64,000 bases of DNA from Anaeromassilibacillus sp001305115 (GTDB lineage Bacteria; Bacillota; Clostridia; Oscillospirales; Acutalibacteraceae). The position numbers and the translations under genes are program-made. Numbering within the stretch: position 1 is the first letter of the stretch; each line of letters opens with the position of its first letter. This document shows, piece by piece, positions 51,044 to 60,881 of this stretch. The DNA is taken from positions 2,046,001 through 2,110,000 of the forward strand of contig AP031437.1 in NCBI GenBank assembly GCA_042854365.1, given 5' to 3'. The notes under the pieces are model-generated. The model was given only the letters and a program-made list of their open reading frames with translations. It was not told the DNA's origin and made no database searches.

Positions 51044-52171
51044 TTACTTGCGATTGAAAATGGACATAATATCCGTAAAGGTATCATCGTCGTCGATCGG
51101 CGCTGGGGCGGGTCTGCGGGATTGGCCCTCTCGGCTATCACGCGCCGTATTGGCATAGGCACCTGCCGATGTACTGCTCTTGCGTTCATCCAACATCGCC
51201 TCATTGGTTCCGTCATGTGTCGCAAAACCAGTCGCAATGACTGTGACGCTCATCTCATCTTCCATGCTCTCATCGAATGCGGCACCCCAGATGATATTTG
51301 CATCCTCGTGCGCCTGAGAGGCAATCATAGAAGAAGCGGTTTCAATTTCGTCCAAGCCAATATCCGGAGAAGAAGTGATGTTTACAATAACGCCCTTGGC
51401 GCCATTGATCGCTGTCTCCAACAATGGGCTGGAAATCGCCATATTGGCCGCTGTCTCCGCCTTATCCTTGCCGGAAGCGCGTCCAACGCCCATGTGTGCA
51501 TAGCCAGCATCCTTCATAATAGCTGTAACATCTGCAAAGTCCAAATTGACAAGGCCGGGAAGCTTGATGAGGTCCGAAATGCTCTGTACACCCTGACGAA
51601 GCACATCGTCCGCAATGGAGAACGCATTAACAAGCGTAATCCGCTGCTCGCTCACCAGCTTAAGGCGTTCATTTGGAATGACAACAAGGGAGTCCACATG
51701 CTCTCGCAGGGCAGCAATGCCACTTTCTGCCTGTTCCATGCGGCGCCTGCCTTCAAATGCAAAGGGTTTTGTCACAATACCTACGGTCAACACGCCCATG
51801 TCACGGGCAACTTCTGCAACAATAGGAGCTGCACCTGTACCGGTACCCCCGCCCATACCTGCGGTGATAAACACCATATCGCTGCCGCGAATTGCCGCTG
51901 CAATCGCCTCACGGCTCTCTTCGCCAGCCTTCTGCCCCATCTCAGGCTTGGACCCTGCGCCCTTTCCATGGGTCACCTTTTCACCAATCTGAATTTTTTG
52001 AGTCGCCTTGGAACGATAGAGCGCTTGTTTATCGGTGTTGATGGAGATAAATTCCACCCCTTGTACGCCCATCGTAACCATGCGGTCGATCGCGTTTCCG
52101 CCGCCGCCGCCGACACCAATTACTTTTATCTGTACAATATTGTCAAAATCATTATCAATCTCAAAAGGCAT
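51044..52171 (-). CDS. ftsZ: Cell division protein FtsZ
   Basis: Tubulin-like GTPase that forms the division ring. The 375-residue protein shows G-V-G-G-G-G-G-N-A near the start, the nucleotide loop G-G-G-T-G-T-G-A, the catalytic N-x-D-F-A-D region, a flexible linker and a C-terminal D-D-D-T-F-T-D-I-M conserved tail. AAGGGGG lies eight bases before the ATG at 52171. It closes the dcw cluster; ftsA, which often precedes ftsZ, is not here. Confidence 0.97.
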   Translation of the reverse strand: MPFEIDNDFDNIVQIKVIGVGGGGGNAIDRMVTMGVQGVEFISINTDKQALYRSKATQKIQIGEKVTHGKGAGSKPEMGQKAGEESREAIAAAIRGSDMVFITAGMGGGTGTGAAPIVAEVARDMGVLTVGIVTKPFAFEGRRRMEQAESGIAALREHVDSLVVIPNERLKLVSEQRITLVNAFSIADDVLRQGVQSISDLIKLPGLVNLDFADVTAIMKDAGYAHMGVGRASGKDKAETAANMAISSPLLETAINGAKGVIVNITSSPDIGLDEIETASSMIASQAHEDANIIWGAAFDESMEDEMSVTVIATGFATHDGTNEAMLDERKSSTSAGAYANTARDSREGQSRRPAPAPIDDDDTFTDIMSIFNRK

Positions 52172-52233
52172 TGCTGCGTCCCCCTTAAACATCCTTTTAT
52201 TCCATAGCGCCAGACTTTGCCTAGGATATTACT

Positions 52234-52262
52234 AATTTATCACTTTTGCAAAGTAATTTCAA
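52234..52262 (-). promoter_or_regulatory. Possible ftsZ promoter
   Basis: Minus-strand TTGAAA and TAAATT with a 17-base spacer in the 133-base ftsQ-ftsZ gap. Confidence 0.4.
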
Positions 52263-52304
52263 TAACTATTTACATAAGCTTGAAAGTTTCCAAGTATTTC
52301 TACC

Positions 52305-53345
52305 CTATCCAGGCGCCGAAGCACTCTCATTCGAATAGTCCGGTTCGAATGGTACCCTGTTATTTACTGCATCCGATAGGTTTAACGTTCCTTTTTCATT
52401 TTCTTTGATTCCACCAGTATCGAGAATTCCTTTTGCGTAATCGAGTTTATAATCTAAATCGGTAGGAAGGCCAAGTTCCATCGTGATACGGCCGTCATAC
52501 AAAATCGTCAGGTTGTACCGGTCGCTGAGGTCGATCTCTGTAATCTTGTCCAACCCGCTGTCCTCGATGGCCCCACGCAATTCTTGAAAAATCTCCTTCG
52601 ATTTATGCAGAGTGGATTCTTCTCCACTAACCCCTGTACTCTCTGCCGAAACGGCTTCCGATGAGCTTGTGGAGGATTCAGCCGAAGCAGAGGCATCGCC
52701 TTCTGCTGTGGAAGAGGAAGTATTCTCTTCCACATCGTCTGCATAGACAATCGGCTTTCCTACCTCTGCTTTGGCTAGTTCCAGGCCTTTGACCAATGTG
52801 ATTCCTTCCGGGACGGTATCTGCAAATTCCAGCACCTTTTCACTGCTTCCAAGCAATGCATACCGCCCTTCATAGGCAATCGCTCCACTCGCTGTATCAT
52901 CTTCCACGTGAATGACAATGGTGGCAGGAAGCTGTCTGGAAACCTTCGCTGATTTAATATAGGGAAGTTCCCTTTCAATGGATGCGCGGGCCTCTTTGGT
53001 CTTTGCTAAAAAAAGGTTCTCTCCCCGCACAATTCCACTGATTTGCACAATCTGTTGCGCTGGGTAACGGGATGTTCCCGTCACTTGAATCGTGTCAATT
53101 TTAAACAACACGGTTAAGGAAAGTGTAACCGCGGCGACCACGACAAGCAGAAATGTCGCTATGTAAAACAAAATCGCTCGACGGCGCTTTCGACGGCGCC
53201 GCAGGGCTGCTCTCTGCTCTGTTCCACGCGGCACTTGCCGCCCATTCGAAAAGCGCGGCGGCGGCTCCGGCGGTTCCCGCCGTGGATTTTGCGGAGGCCT
53301 TCGGCCGGGCGGCCCACCTCGCGTGCCATTGGGTGTCCTTGCCAT
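52305..53345 (-). CDS. ftsQ: Cell division protein FtsQ/DivIB
   Basis: Bitopic divisome protein, 346 residues. A Pro/Arg/Gly-rich cytoplasmic tail (residues 1-56) precedes one span (57-82), then a POTRA domain (I-D-T-I-Q-V-T-G) and a beta domain. Residues ~207-247 form a Ser/Ala/Glu-rich low-complexity insert inside the beta domain. GGAAGTG precedes the ATG. It lies 45 bases behind murA. Confidence 0.85.
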   Translation of the reverse strand: MARTPNGTRGGPPGRRPPQNPRREPPEPPPRFSNGRQVPRGTEQRAALRRRRKRRRAILFYIATFLLVVVAAVTLSLTVLFKIDTIQVTGTSRYPAQQIVQISGIVRGENLFLAKTKEARASIERELPYIKSAKVSRQLPATIVIHVEDDTASGAIAYEGRYALLGSSEKVLEFADTVPEGITLVKGLELAKAEVGKPIVYADDVEENTSSSTAEGDASASAESSTSSSEAVSAESTGVSGEESTLHKSKEIFQELRGAIEDSGLDKITEIDLSDRYNLTILYDGRITMELGLPTDLDYKLDYAKGILDTGGIKENEKGTLNLSDAVNNRVPFEPDYSNESASAPG

Positions 53346-53390
53346 ACGGTTTCACTTCCTTCCATCTGGACTTCCTTTCCAGTTCTTTGT

Positions 53391-54650
53391 TTAATCCGAA
53401 AGACGCGTTACCTGTGCACCGAGTGCACACAAACTCTTCTCCAAACATTCATACCCGCGATCGATGTGCCGTACGCCGCTGACGAGTGTCTCCCCTTGGG
53501 CAGCCAAGCCAGCCACTACCAAGGCCGCCCCACCCCGCAGGTCTGCCGCCTCGACCGGAGCCCCGGAAAGATGTCCTACCCCTTCTACCACGGCTACACG
53601 GCCTTCCACTTTGATATTCGCCCCCAAGCGAAGCAATTCTCCCACGTGCTTATAGCGGCTTTCAAAGATATTTTCTACAAAGATACTCGTACCATTCGCC
53701 ACTGCTGTCATTGCCATCATCGGGGCCTGCGCGTCCGTCGGAAAGCCCGGATAAGGCATAGTCCGTACATTCTTAATGCGGCTCAGGCGGTCCGGGGTAT
53801 GCATACGGATTTCTTTTCCCCGAATCTCAAAACGGCACCCGCTCTCCTCAAATAGAGGAAGGACCGGCGCCAAGTGGGCTGGAAGTACATGAGTTAGCGT
53901 GATGCTGCTTCCCGTCGCCGCTGCTGCTGCAAGGAAGGTGGCCGCTGTGATCCGATCTGGAATCACCTCATGCTCACAGCCATGAAGGTTTTTGACCCCC
54001 TCTATGACGATGGTGCTCTCTCCCGCTCCAAGGATATTGGCGCCACATTGATTGAGGAACTCCGCTAAATCACAGATCTCTGGTTCACGCGCTGCATTGG
54101 TAATTACAGTTGTTCCCTGCGCACAGCAGGCGGCTAAAAGAACGTTTTCGGTTGCACCAACACTTGGGAAAGAAAAGGCAATATTTACGCCCTTGAGCCC
54201 CTCTGGAGCACTGCATTTTAAGCAACCGTGATCTTCCTGAATCTCCACCCCCATCTTCCGCAGTGCGGAAAGATGCAGATCAATCGGGCGGGGGCCCAGT
54301 TCGCAGCCTCCAGGAAAAGAAAGCTCCGCCCGACCCATACGGGAGATAATCGCCCCCAAAAAGACAATAGAGGAACGCATTTCCCGCATCAAATACTCCG
54401 GTATGTCGCTCTGCTCCACACCGCGTGGATCAATCGCAACATCCGCACCGGATCGCTCTGTATGGCATCCTAAATGCTGTAAAATCTTTTCCGAAGTTTG
54501 GACATCGGAGAGAACTGGACAGTTATGTAGCACACAAGTGCTGTCACAGAGCAGCGAGGCAGCCATTAACGGCAGCGTACTGTTTTTCGCACCATGTACG
54601 CGAACCTCCCCCTTTAACCGGCTGGGTCCCTGAATCAAAAGTTTTGACAT
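53391..54650 (-). CDS. murA: UDP-N-acetylglucosamine 1-carboxyvinyltransferase
   Basis: First committed step of peptidoglycan synthesis, and target of fosfomycin. The 419-residue protein has K-N-S near residue 22 and the active Cys116 in F-P-G-G-C-E-L-G-P-R-P; Cys (not Asp) predicts fosfomycin sensitivity. AAGGGG before the ATG at 54650 sets the start. It is placed between murG and ftsQ in the dcw cluster. Confidence 0.96.
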   Translation of the reverse strand: MSKLLIQGPSRLKGEVRVHGAKNSTLPLMAASLLCDSTCVLHNCPVLSDVQTSEKILQHLGCHTERSGADVAIDPRGVEQSDIPEYLMREMRSSIVFLGAIISRMGRAELSFPGGCELGPRPIDLHLSALRKMGVEIQEDHGCLKCSAPEGLKGVNIAFSFPSVGATENVLLAACCAQGTTVITNAAREPEICDLAEFLNQCGANILGAGESTIVIEGVKNLHGCEHEVIPDRITAATFLAAAAATGSSITLTHVLPAHLAPVLPLFEESGCRFEIRGKEIRMHTPDRLSRIKNVRTMPYPGFPTDAQAPMMAMTAVANGTSIFVENIFESRYKHVGELLRLGANIKVEGRVAVVEGVGHLSGAPVEAADLRGGAALVVAGLAAQGETLVSGVRHIDRGYECLEKSLCALGAQVTRLSD

Positions 54651-54780
54651 AGCCGCACCCCTTTTCCCCCGGGAAAAATGCCGGTGCCCGGCGTTTTCCA
54701 CGTATCACAGGTTTTTTTGAACTGCTGTATACTATGCACCGGGAAGGTATGCTGTGCACACAGGGAAAAAGGCGCAATCG

Positions 54781-55896
54781 CTACTTTACAATCTCCTTTA
54801 TGATATGATAAATTCGTTCATTTGCATCCAAAATTGCCATCTTCTTGGCGTTTGCTGCAAAGGTGGGAATCGTGTCAGGATTGTTAAACAACTCTTCTAC
54901 TTTTTGGCACAGCGCTTCTCCACTCAAATCTTTTTCCTCCAGAATGGCTGCTGCACCGCGATTCACAAGAGCCATTGCGTTATGGTACTGATGATTCTCC
55001 GCCACATTTGGGGATGGAATCAATATAGACGCGCGCCCTTGTGCCTGCAATTCACTGAGCGTAATCGCACCGGCACGGCAGATCACAAGATCTGCTGCTG
55101 CCAGGCAATCCGGCATATCGTTGATGTACTCGCGGATGTCCATATTGGGGTGCCCGGCAACATCCAGGCCTTTTTCTTTGAGGAGATCGGGGAACCATTT
55201 CCCCCATTGGCCGTAGGCGTGAATGTGCTGGAACTTGTCCGAACGGGCGCTCCAAACCAAAAGATCGGCAACTGCTTCATTGATCTTTCGGGCGCCCAAA
55301 CTTCCACCAAAGGACAAGATCAGAGGCCGCTCATCCAAGCCCAATTTCTTGCGCGCATCGGCGCGCCGGGCACGGATGACCTCCTGTCTCACGGGATTTC
55401 CCGTCAGCACACAGCGGGCCTTTGGGTCCAGATGCCGCTGTGCGTCCGCCACCGCCAACATAGTCCGGGTCGCGTGCCGGCTCAGTGCCTTATTGGTCAC
55501 GCCCGGATATGCATTTTGCTCATGAATGACGGATGGAATGCCCATTTTTATCGCATCTCGGATCACCGGGCCGCTGACATAGCCGCCCGTCCCTACACAG
55601 ACATCCGGCCGAAATGCTTCTAGGATCTTCCGCGCTTCTTGACTCGAGGTGAACATGCGTACCACCGTTTTGGCATTTTTCTTTAGGTTTTCCCAGCTCA
55701 GTTTTCGCTGAAAGCCGGAGATGGTGATGCTTTTAAAAGGATATCCGGCAGCGGGGACCAATCGCTCCTCCATACCACCTTTTGCCCCGATATACAAAAT
55801 TTCCACATCTGGCTCGCGCTCGCGTAAATATCCTGCAATCGCCAGTGCGGGATTGATATGTCCGGCGGTTCCTCCGCCTGCAAATAAAACTTTCAT
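54781..55896 (-). CDS. murG: UDP-GlcNAc:undecaprenyl-pyrophosphoryl-MurNAc-pentapeptide transferase
   Basis: Adds GlcNAc to lipid I to make lipid II on the inner membrane face. The 371-residue GT28 protein shows G-G-G-T-A-G-H-I-N-P at residues 7-16, the G-G-Y-V-S-G loop, F-G-G-S-L-G-A and H-E-Q-N. GGGAG precedes the ATG. It follows ftsW by 39 bases; the 130 bases to murA contain no gene. Confidence 0.97.
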   Translation of the reverse strand: MKVLFAGGGTAGHINPALAIAGYLREREPDVEILYIGAKGGMEERLVPAAGYPFKSITISGFQRKLSWENLKKNAKTVVRMFTSSQEARKILEAFRPDVCVGTGGYVSGPVIRDAIKMGIPSVIHEQNAYPGVTNKALSRHATRTMLAVADAQRHLDPKARCVLTGNPVRQEVIRARRADARKKLGLDERPLILSFGGSLGARKINEAVADLLVWSARSDKFQHIHAYGQWGKWFPDLLKEKGLDVAGHPNMDIREYINDMPDCLAAADLVICRAGAITLSELQAQGRASILIPSPNVAENHQYHNAMALVNRGAAAILEEKDLSGEALCQKVEELFNNPDTIPTFAANAKKMAILDANERIYHIIKEIVK

Positions 55897-55935
55897 AAAA
55901 TACCGTCTCCCTATCGTGGTACAACCGCCTAAAGG

Positions 55936-57168
55936 CTAGGTTTTTTCAATCGTCGATGTCCGTGAAATCGACAGCACAACTCCCATTTCTGCCAATAGAA
56001 TCAACAGGGAGGTGCCTCCATAGCTGAAAAAGGGCAAACTGATGCCTGTATTCGGAATGGTGTTCGTCACAACGGCAATATTCAAAATCACCTGCAAGCC
56101 CACCTGTACGGTCAGACCGATGCCCAACAACATTCCAAATTTATCCTTGGCTTTGAGGGATACGGTTATCCCTCTCCAAACCAGCATCGCAAAAAGAATG
56201 ACAATCAACAGAGCGCCGATAAACCCGAGCTCCTCACAGACCACGGCAAAAATAAAATCGTTCTGTGGCTCTGGCAAATACAGGTACTTTTGCCGGGATT
56301 GCCCCAAGCCAAGCCCCAGCAGCCCGCCCGAACCGATCGACATCAAGGATTGGCGCGTCTGCCATGTATCCACGGTATTTCCAAAAGGGTCGAGCCAACC
56401 GGAAATACGGTCGCTCGCATATCCGAATTTTGCACTAAATAGAACGACATACGCCACAGCTGCCGCCAACATACCGAACGCAATTCCAAACCAGCGCAGC
56501 TGAACGCCGCCGATAAAAAGCATAACACCTGCTAAAGCAACTAAAATCAGCGTCGCAGAAACGTGTTTTTCCAAAAGAACCAAAACTGCGATTGAACCCA
56601 AAATCAACAGATACGGAAGAACGCCAAACCGGAAGGTATTCATCCGCTTGAAATTAATCGAGATCAGGTGTGCAAAGATCAAAATTAAAGCAAATTTTGC
56701 GATCTCTGAAGGCTGAAAGTTGACTGGGCCTAGATAAATCCAGCGCCGTACACCGTTGCGCTCCGGCATAAACAGAACCAGAACCAAAAGCATATACGTG
56801 ACCAGAAGGATGGGGATAGCCAATTTATGCAGGTGGTGGTAATCAAAGTAAGAGATCACCACCATAATAAAAATCCCTGCGACGGCAAATCCCGCCTGAC
56901 GGATGATAAAGTAATAGCTGTTTCCATAATTGTAATAGGCATAAGCATAACTGGAGGAAAACAACATAATCAGGCCGATCACCAGGAGGGTGAGCACCAG
57001 AAAGAAAAAAGGCAGGTCCATACCCGCGCGTACAGAAAAAAGACGAAATTTCTTTCGAATCCGTCTTCCAAACGACACCTTTGGAGGCATCTCCTTTGTG
57101 TCGGATTTTCGCGCGGTTGGCAAGTGCGTCACGTTTGCTCCGCGTTTACTGTCCGCCCTTGTCGCCAT
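55936..57168 (-). CDS. ftsW: SEDS-family peptidoglycan polymerase FtsW
   Basis: Septal glycan-strand polymerase. The 410-residue protein has ten hydrophobic spans after a basic cytoplasmic tail of ~45 residues. N-G-V-R-R-W-I and F-Q-P-S-E-I-A-K are the SEDS hallmarks, with P-F-F-S-Y-G-G-T-S-L near the end. GGAGG seven bases before the ATG at 57168 sets the start. It should work with the SpoVD-type transpeptidase of this cluster. Confidence 0.96.
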   Translation of the reverse strand: MATRADSKRGANVTHLPTARKSDTKEMPPKVSFGRRIRKKFRLFSVRAGMDLPFFFLVLTLLVIGLIMLFSSSYAYAYYNYGNSYYFIIRQAGFAVAGIFIMVVISYFDYHHLHKLAIPILLVTYMLLVLVLFMPERNGVRRWIYLGPVNFQPSEIAKFALILIFAHLISINFKRMNTFRFGVLPYLLILGSIAVLVLLEKHVSATLILVALAGVMLFIGGVQLRWFGIAFGMLAAAVAYVVLFSAKFGYASDRISGWLDPFGNTVDTWQTRQSLMSIGSGGLLGLGLGQSRQKYLYLPEPQNDFIFAVVCEELGFIGALLIVILFAMLVWRGITVSLKAKDKFGMLLGIGLTVQVGLQVILNIAVVTNTIPNTGISLPFFSYGGTSLLILLAEMGVVLSISRTSTIEKT

Positions 57169-57276
57169 AAAGCCGCCTCCTTTCAAATCCAGACAAATTC
57201 CGGAAAACCCCCTAGATTCTGTGGGGCCTTTCCTCATTTAACCACAAACCGGCTGCCAAAAATGTCATTTTAACGC

Positions 57277-58287
57277 TTACAGCCCAAACCAAACCGACGC
57301 TACGCTAAGCACGCCAAACAACAAGGTAATCAGGCTGAAAACTGTACAGATTTTCACTTCGCTCCAACCACACATTTCGAAGTGGTGGTGGATGGGGCTC
57401 ATTTTAAACAATCGCTTCCCGCCAGTGGCCTTAAAATAGGTGACCTGTAGCACAACGGAGAGGATCTCCACAATATAAATGATACCCACTGGCAGAATTA
57501 AAACTGGCAAATTTAGGCCATAGCCCAGTGCGCAAACCATCCCCCCCAAAAATAGGGAACCTGTGTCGCCCATAAAAACTTTGGCCGGGTTGAAATTCCA
57601 GATCAGGAAGCCCAAGCAGCCACCCGCCGTTGCCGCCGCAAGAATCCCCATACCGCTGGCGCCTAGAACGCCAGCGATCACCATAAAGATGAGAGACGCG
57701 AAGAATGTCACCGACGCATTCAGTCCATCGATTCCATCGGTGAAATTGACAGCGTTCACCATTCCAACAATCCCAAGCAGGGAAATCACCCAATAAAATA
57801 CCCCCAGGTCTACGCCGCCCAAGAAGGGAATCAAGGTCACCGACGAGCCTCCGGAGAGATACAAAGAAAACAGATACGCTCCTGCGACCAAAAACTGCAA
57901 AATCAGCTTTTGCTTTTCATTCAAACCGAGATTGCGCTTTTTTACCACCTTGATATAATCATCAATAAAACCCACGCCGCCAAAGCCCAACGCCATCAGA
58001 AATCCAGCTACCAGTTTTGTCTGCATGTTCATATCCTGCGGGTTCTGTCCCGAGGTCCGATAGAATAGCACCAAACTGGCAGCTGCAGCCACAAAAATAC
58101 CGATGATGAACATGAACCCGCCCATCGTCGGCGTACCGTTTTTCTTTTGATGCCACTTTGGTCCTACTTCCCGGATGGTCTGTCCAAAATTGATTTTGTG
58201 CAGAAATGGCACCATCCATTTCCCCAAAAGCCCCGTCACTGCAAATGCAATCACTGCCGCCGCCAATATCCAGATGCCGTCCGCCAT
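57277..58287 (-). CDS. mraY: Phospho-N-acetylmuramoyl-pentapeptide-transferase
   Basis: Transfers phospho-MurNAc-pentapeptide to undecaprenyl phosphate, giving lipid I. The 336-residue protein has about ten spans with the family signatures G-T-P-T-M-G-G, D-D-Y-I-K and N-F-T-D-G-I-D-G-L, and H-H-H-F-E near the C-terminus. AAAGGGG about ten bases before the ATG sets the start at 58287. A hairpin and two -10-like boxes in the 213-base gap upstream suggest separate transcription from spoVD. Confidence 0.97.
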   Translation of the reverse strand: MADGIWILAAAVIAFAVTGLLGKWMVPFLHKINFGQTIREVGPKWHQKKNGTPTMGGFMFIIGIFVAAAASLVLFYRTSGQNPQDMNMQTKLVAGFLMALGFGGVGFIDDYIKVVKKRNLGLNEKQKLILQFLVAGAYLFSLYLSGGSSVTLIPFLGGVDLGVFYWVISLLGIVGMVNAVNFTDGIDGLNASVTFFASLIFMVIAGVLGASGMGILAAATAGGCLGFLIWNFNPAKVFMGDTGSLFLGGMVCALGYGLNLPVLILPVGIIYIVEILSVVLQVTYFKATGGKRLFKMSPIHHHFEMCGWSEVKICTVFSLITLLFGVLSVASVWFGL

Positions 58288-58336
58288 ATGCAATATCCCC
58301 TTTGTCACCGTTTGCCGCGCCCATGCGGTTGATTTT

Positions 58337-58342
58337 ATTATA
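58337..58342 (-). promoter_or_regulatory. -10 box before mraY
   Basis: Minus-strand TATAAT, 50 bases before mraY, without a good -35. A second TATAAT near 58425-58430 lies upstream of the hairpin. Confidence 0.4.
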
Positions 58343-58356
58343 ACCCATTCGAATGG

Positions 58357-58391
58357 AAAAGCCGCCCATGATTGCCATACAGGCGGCTTTT
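58357..58391 (-). terminator. Hairpin between spoVD and mraY
   Basis: AAAAGCCGCC/GGCGGCTTTT arms, followed by TTTTCC on the minus strand. It ends spoVD transcripts or acts as an attenuator before mraY. Confidence 0.65.
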
Positions 58392-58500
58392 TACATTCCA
58401 AATGGGAATTTTTATATGATCTTTATTATACCATCTTTTCCCCGCTGGTTCATTGGAAAAAAGCACGGATATATAGCCTTTTTCAGACCATTTCTTGGTT

Positions 58501-60723
58501 CTATTCTACGGAATCCAATTCCACAAAATCGACCGTCACCATCGTACCTGGCGGAACCTGGCTGCCCTCTGGAATACTTTGTAGATTGGAAACTGCATTT
58601 TTCCCAGTGAGTGCAGCGCCAGAAATACTGATATTGATTCCCGCATTGGCCGCCGTAGAATTTGCCTGTGCCAGAGTAAGCCCGGTCAGTTTCGGAACGG
58701 TCACAGTCTGCGCAGCACTCTCCTCATCGGTAAACAGCACCACCTGGCCGCTCTTCGGAATGCTCTTGCCCGGCTCCGGTACCTGCGAGAGCACCGTATC
58801 CCCCTGACCATACACTTTCACGTTGAGCTCTGCGCTCTGAATCAGGTTTTGGGCTTCTTGGACACTTTTCCCAAGGACATCCGGGGCACTGGTATCCAGC
58901 TTTGCAAGTTCTTCCTCCGTATATTTGGCTTCTACCCCAAGGTACGGCAGAATCTCACTCATGGTCTTTGCAAATGGTGGGCCTGCAATTGCACTGCCAA
59001 ACACCTGTCCGCCCTGCGGCAAAGGTTCGTCAAAGAACACCAGCATTGCCACCTGTGGATCGTCAGCCGGAGCATAGCCGCAGTAAGAAGCAATGTACTT
59101 TTTTTCCCCTTGCTTTCCCTGCGCAATCCATTCCGCAATTTTTTCCGAGGTACCGGTCTTTCCGGCTACCCGATAACCTGCAATATAGCCATTTTTTGCC
59201 GTCCCAGTGGTAGCGGTTTGCTGTAAAATAGCGCTGACACGACGGGATGTCTCATTCGAGATCACCTGACGCTTCACCGTTGTATCCGTGGTGCGAATGA
59301 TATTGCCCTCGTCGTCGATTACCTGTGCCACCACATGCGGCTGTACCAAATAACCGCCATTTGCGACTGCTGCAGCCGCAGTAATCATCTGAATCGGTGT
59401 AATACTGAAGTTCTGACCAAAGGATTCCGTCGCCAATTCTACAGGTCCCATCGTCTCATCGTAATAGATACTTCTGGATTCGCCAGGTAAGTCAATACCT
59501 GTCTTCTGGGTAAATCCAAACGCTTCAAAGTACTCAAAGAATGTCTGCGCACCAAGCTTTTCACCCACCTGGATAAACACCGGGTTACAAGAATTACACA
59601 ACCCCTGCGCAAATGTTTCGGACCCATGGCCTCCCGACTTCCAGCAGCTGATGCGCCGGTCGGCAACCACATAATAGCCAGGACAGGAGAAAGGGGTATT
59701 TTCACTGATAATGCCCTCTTCAAAGCCCATGGATGAGGTCACCATCTTAAAAACAGAACCGGGATAATATGTATCGCTGACACATTTGTTACGCCATTGC
59801 TTTTGGCGCGCTTCGTTCAATGCTTTCGTGCGTTCCTCCCCCTGAAGCGCATCAACGGCAGCCTGTTCTTTTGGGTCGGTCAAAGTAAATGGGTCGTTGG
59901 GATCAAAGTCTCCTTTCACAGCCATTCCCAAAATGGCGCCGGTTTTGACGTTCATCACAATGCCACAGGCGCGGTTTCGGGTACCGCTGTTGGCTACGCC
60001 CTCTTCCAAATACTTTTCCAAGAAATGCTGCACGACCTCGTCGATGGTCAGAACCAAGCTGTTTCCATTCTGTGCGTCCACCATCTGCTCATAATCAAAT
60101 GGCATATCGGTTCCAACGGCATTCTTAGCTGTCACGAGCCTCCCAGGAACGCCGGTCAACTCTGAATCATACTGCGCTTCGATGCCCGCCAAGCCCTGGT
60201 TATCCGACCCAGTGAAGCCCAGGACGGATGAGGCAAACTTTCCATACGGATAGTACCGCTTGTAGTCAGGAATCAAGCGAATCCCATTGGTAATTTCGTT
60301 CTCTTCCTTAAAAGCAACAATCTGATCTTTCACATCGGTCTCTACCTTATTCTTGACCACATCATAGTAGGTTCTTTTTTTGCTTCGTTCGATCAGATCG
60401 GCTTTGTCCAAACCGAGAATTTGGGAGAGTCCGTTGCAGATCAACTCCCGGTTGTCGTCGTCGATATAATTGGGCTCCAACACCACCTTCCAGACGGCGG
60501 CGCTCTTCGCTAAAACCTTCATATTGCAGTCATAGATTGTACCGCGCTGCGCGCTGATGGACGTATCCTTCAAATACTGGTCCACGGCGCGGGTCTGCAT
60601 CTCTTCTCCCTGCACCAGCTGCAAGCGGAAAAGACTTACGACAACCACGGCAAAGCCGGCGATAATCAAAGCCAACAGAAAAGCGGTACGTCTCCACATA
60701 CGGATCGTTGTTCCTTTTGCCAT
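58501..60723 (-). CDS. spoVD: Class B penicillin-binding protein with PASTA domains (SpoVD/FtsI type)
   Basis: Peptidoglycan transpeptidase, 740 residues: N-terminal span (about 13-33), a pedestal domain, a transpeptidase domain with S323-V-F-K, S-C-N and K-T-G motifs, and two C-terminal PASTA repeats from about residue 605. SpoVD makes spore cortex; the related vegetative PBP2b makes septa. Only one such gene is in this cluster, so it may serve division, sporulation or both. GGAGG precedes the ATG at 60723. Confidence 0.93.
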   Translation of the reverse strand: MAKGTTIRMWRRTAFLLALIIAGFAVVVVSLFRLQLVQGEEMQTRAVDQYLKDTSISAQRGTIYDCNMKVLAKSAAVWKVVLEPNYIDDDNRELICNGLSQILGLDKADLIERSKKRTYYDVVKNKVETDVKDQIVAFKEENEITNGIRLIPDYKRYYPYGKFASSVLGFTGSDNQGLAGIEAQYDSELTGVPGRLVTAKNAVGTDMPFDYEQMVDAQNGNSLVLTIDEVVQHFLEKYLEEGVANSGTRNRACGIVMNVKTGAILGMAVKGDFDPNDPFTLTDPKEQAAVDALQGEERTKALNEARQKQWRNKCVSDTYYPGSVFKMVTSSMGFEEGIISENTPFSCPGYYVVADRRISCWKSGGHGSETFAQGLCNSCNPVFIQVGEKLGAQTFFEYFEAFGFTQKTGIDLPGESRSIYYDETMGPVELATESFGQNFSITPIQMITAAAAVANGGYLVQPHVVAQVIDDEGNIIRTTDTTVKRQVISNETSRRVSAILQQTATTGTAKNGYIAGYRVAGKTGTSEKIAEWIAQGKQGEKKYIASYCGYAPADDPQVAMLVFFDEPLPQGGQVFGSAIAGPPFAKTMSEILPYLGVEAKYTEEELAKLDTSAPDVLGKSVQEAQNLIQSAELNVKVYGQGDTVLSQVPEPGKSIPKSGQVVLFTDEESAAQTVTVPKLTGLTLAQANSTAANAGINISISGAALTGKNAVSNLQSIPEGSQVPPGTMVTVDFVELDSVE

Positions 60724-60881
60724 TTGCAACCTCCATATTACAAAGCGGAGAGTCAAGATGTTCTCTTAACTCTCCCGCTTTTACAATCATTGATTCCGGG
60801 ATCAGTCCTGACGCATCCATATGGAACAGGAATCCCCTCTTCTGAACGGTCCCTTTTTATCTATATGAGAAATGGTTTGCT

